NCBI GenBank assembly: GCA_031841125.1
Contig: CM063112.1
Span: 7,280,603 to 7,344,602, forward strand
Length of the DNA stretch: 64,000 bases
From: Acanthococcus lagerstroemiae
Lineage: Eukaryota; Arthropoda; Insecta; Hemiptera; Eriococcidae
Reading direction: 5' to 3'
In this document: one piece after another, positions 63,943 to 64,000 of the stretch
Layout: the number at the start of each line of letters is the position of its first letter
Numbering within the stretch: the stretch's first letter is position 1
The notes under the pieces: generated by a model
Databases searched by the model: none
The model's input: only the letters and a program-made list of their open reading frames with translations
What the model was told of the DNA's origin: nothing
Position numbers and translations under genes: made by a program

Positions 63943-64000
63943 TTTTCAGTTGTTGAAATAATTTCAAGTTATTGTTACTTCATTGTAGAAAAGCATGCAG

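Overview
This is a 64 kb stretch of eukaryotic, almost certainly animal, nuclear DNA. The evidence is spliced-gene structure, several clades of animal non-LTR retrotransposons, tRNA-derived SINEs, satellite DNA and many short inverted-repeat DNA transposons. The mix (RTE-like and CR1/Jockey-like LINEs, hAT-type MITEs, a Merlin element, a pogo/CENP-B-type HTH-psq remnant) fits an insect or other arthropod; I cannot name the species. There are no bacterial-type operons, CRISPR arrays, rRNA genes or canonical functional tRNA genes.

Only one stretch looks like a host protein-coding exon: 13098-13636 (+). It encodes the membrane-anchored N-terminus of a short-chain dehydrogenase/reductase of the SDR9C / 17-beta-HSD / retinol-dehydrogenase type, starting at 13144 and ending at a clear splice donor. 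No further exons were found, so the gene probably continues beyond the window or is a fragment. Weakly supported candidates for unique host DNA are 5.2-6.3 kb (a possible non-coding first exon), 11.1-12.1 kb, 19.4-20.7 kb, 28.1-29.2 kb, 43.1-45.0 kb and 54.1-56.1 kb.

Layout. 0-4.4 kb: SINE head, two LINE fragments on the minus strand, a 174-bp tandem repeat, two MITEs. 4.15-5.25 kb: four copies of a perfect-looking palindrome plus a short array of a CACAAACGA-type repeat. 6.5-8.3 kb: two LINE reverse-transcriptase remnants and a hAT-type MITE. 8.58-11.06 kb: a ~94-bp satellite split by a 1.1-kb TA-flanked inverted-repeat element. 12.1-13.0 kb: LINE RT fragment next to the SDR exon. 14.6-19.4 kb: a retrotransposon stack (RTE-like LINE split by a CR1/Jockey-like LINE that itself carries two DNA transposons). 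20.7-22.65 kb: two more LINE remnants. 22.65-26.8 kb: long degenerate AGTCTT-rich array. 25.8-32.3 kb and 36.5-37.0 kb: SINEs and MITEs. 32.3-34.3 kb: RTE-like LINE holding a MITE within a MITE. 37.6-38.2 kb: MITE with a nested GGGTAACT element. 38.5-40.5 and 49.2-51.05 kb: two internally deleted copies of one LINE family. 41.0-43.06 kb: second CACAAACGA array split by a Merlin transposon remnant. 45.77-47.24 kb: polypyrimidine minisatellite. 51.8-54.1 kb: TA-flanked element, LINE fragment, and a hAT-type MITE whose core has expanded into a ~41-bp minisatellite. 57.6-60.6 kb: SINE, LINE 3' ends, psq-domain remnant, tandem repeat. 62.7-63.7 kb: tandem ~460-bp units containing a tRNA-like sequence, then a compact 202-bp MITE.

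The biological story is transposon archaeology: many elements have readable target-site duplications, pre-insertion sites can be reconstructed, and the order of nested insertions can be read directly. The least ordinary items are (1) hAT-type MITE families whose interiors become minisatellites, (2) three unrelated-looking elements with TA|GGG...CCC|TA ends and terminal motifs repeated inside, (3) a Merlin remnant with a clean 8-bp duplication, and (4) an SDR whose cofactor-binding glycine motif is degenerate.
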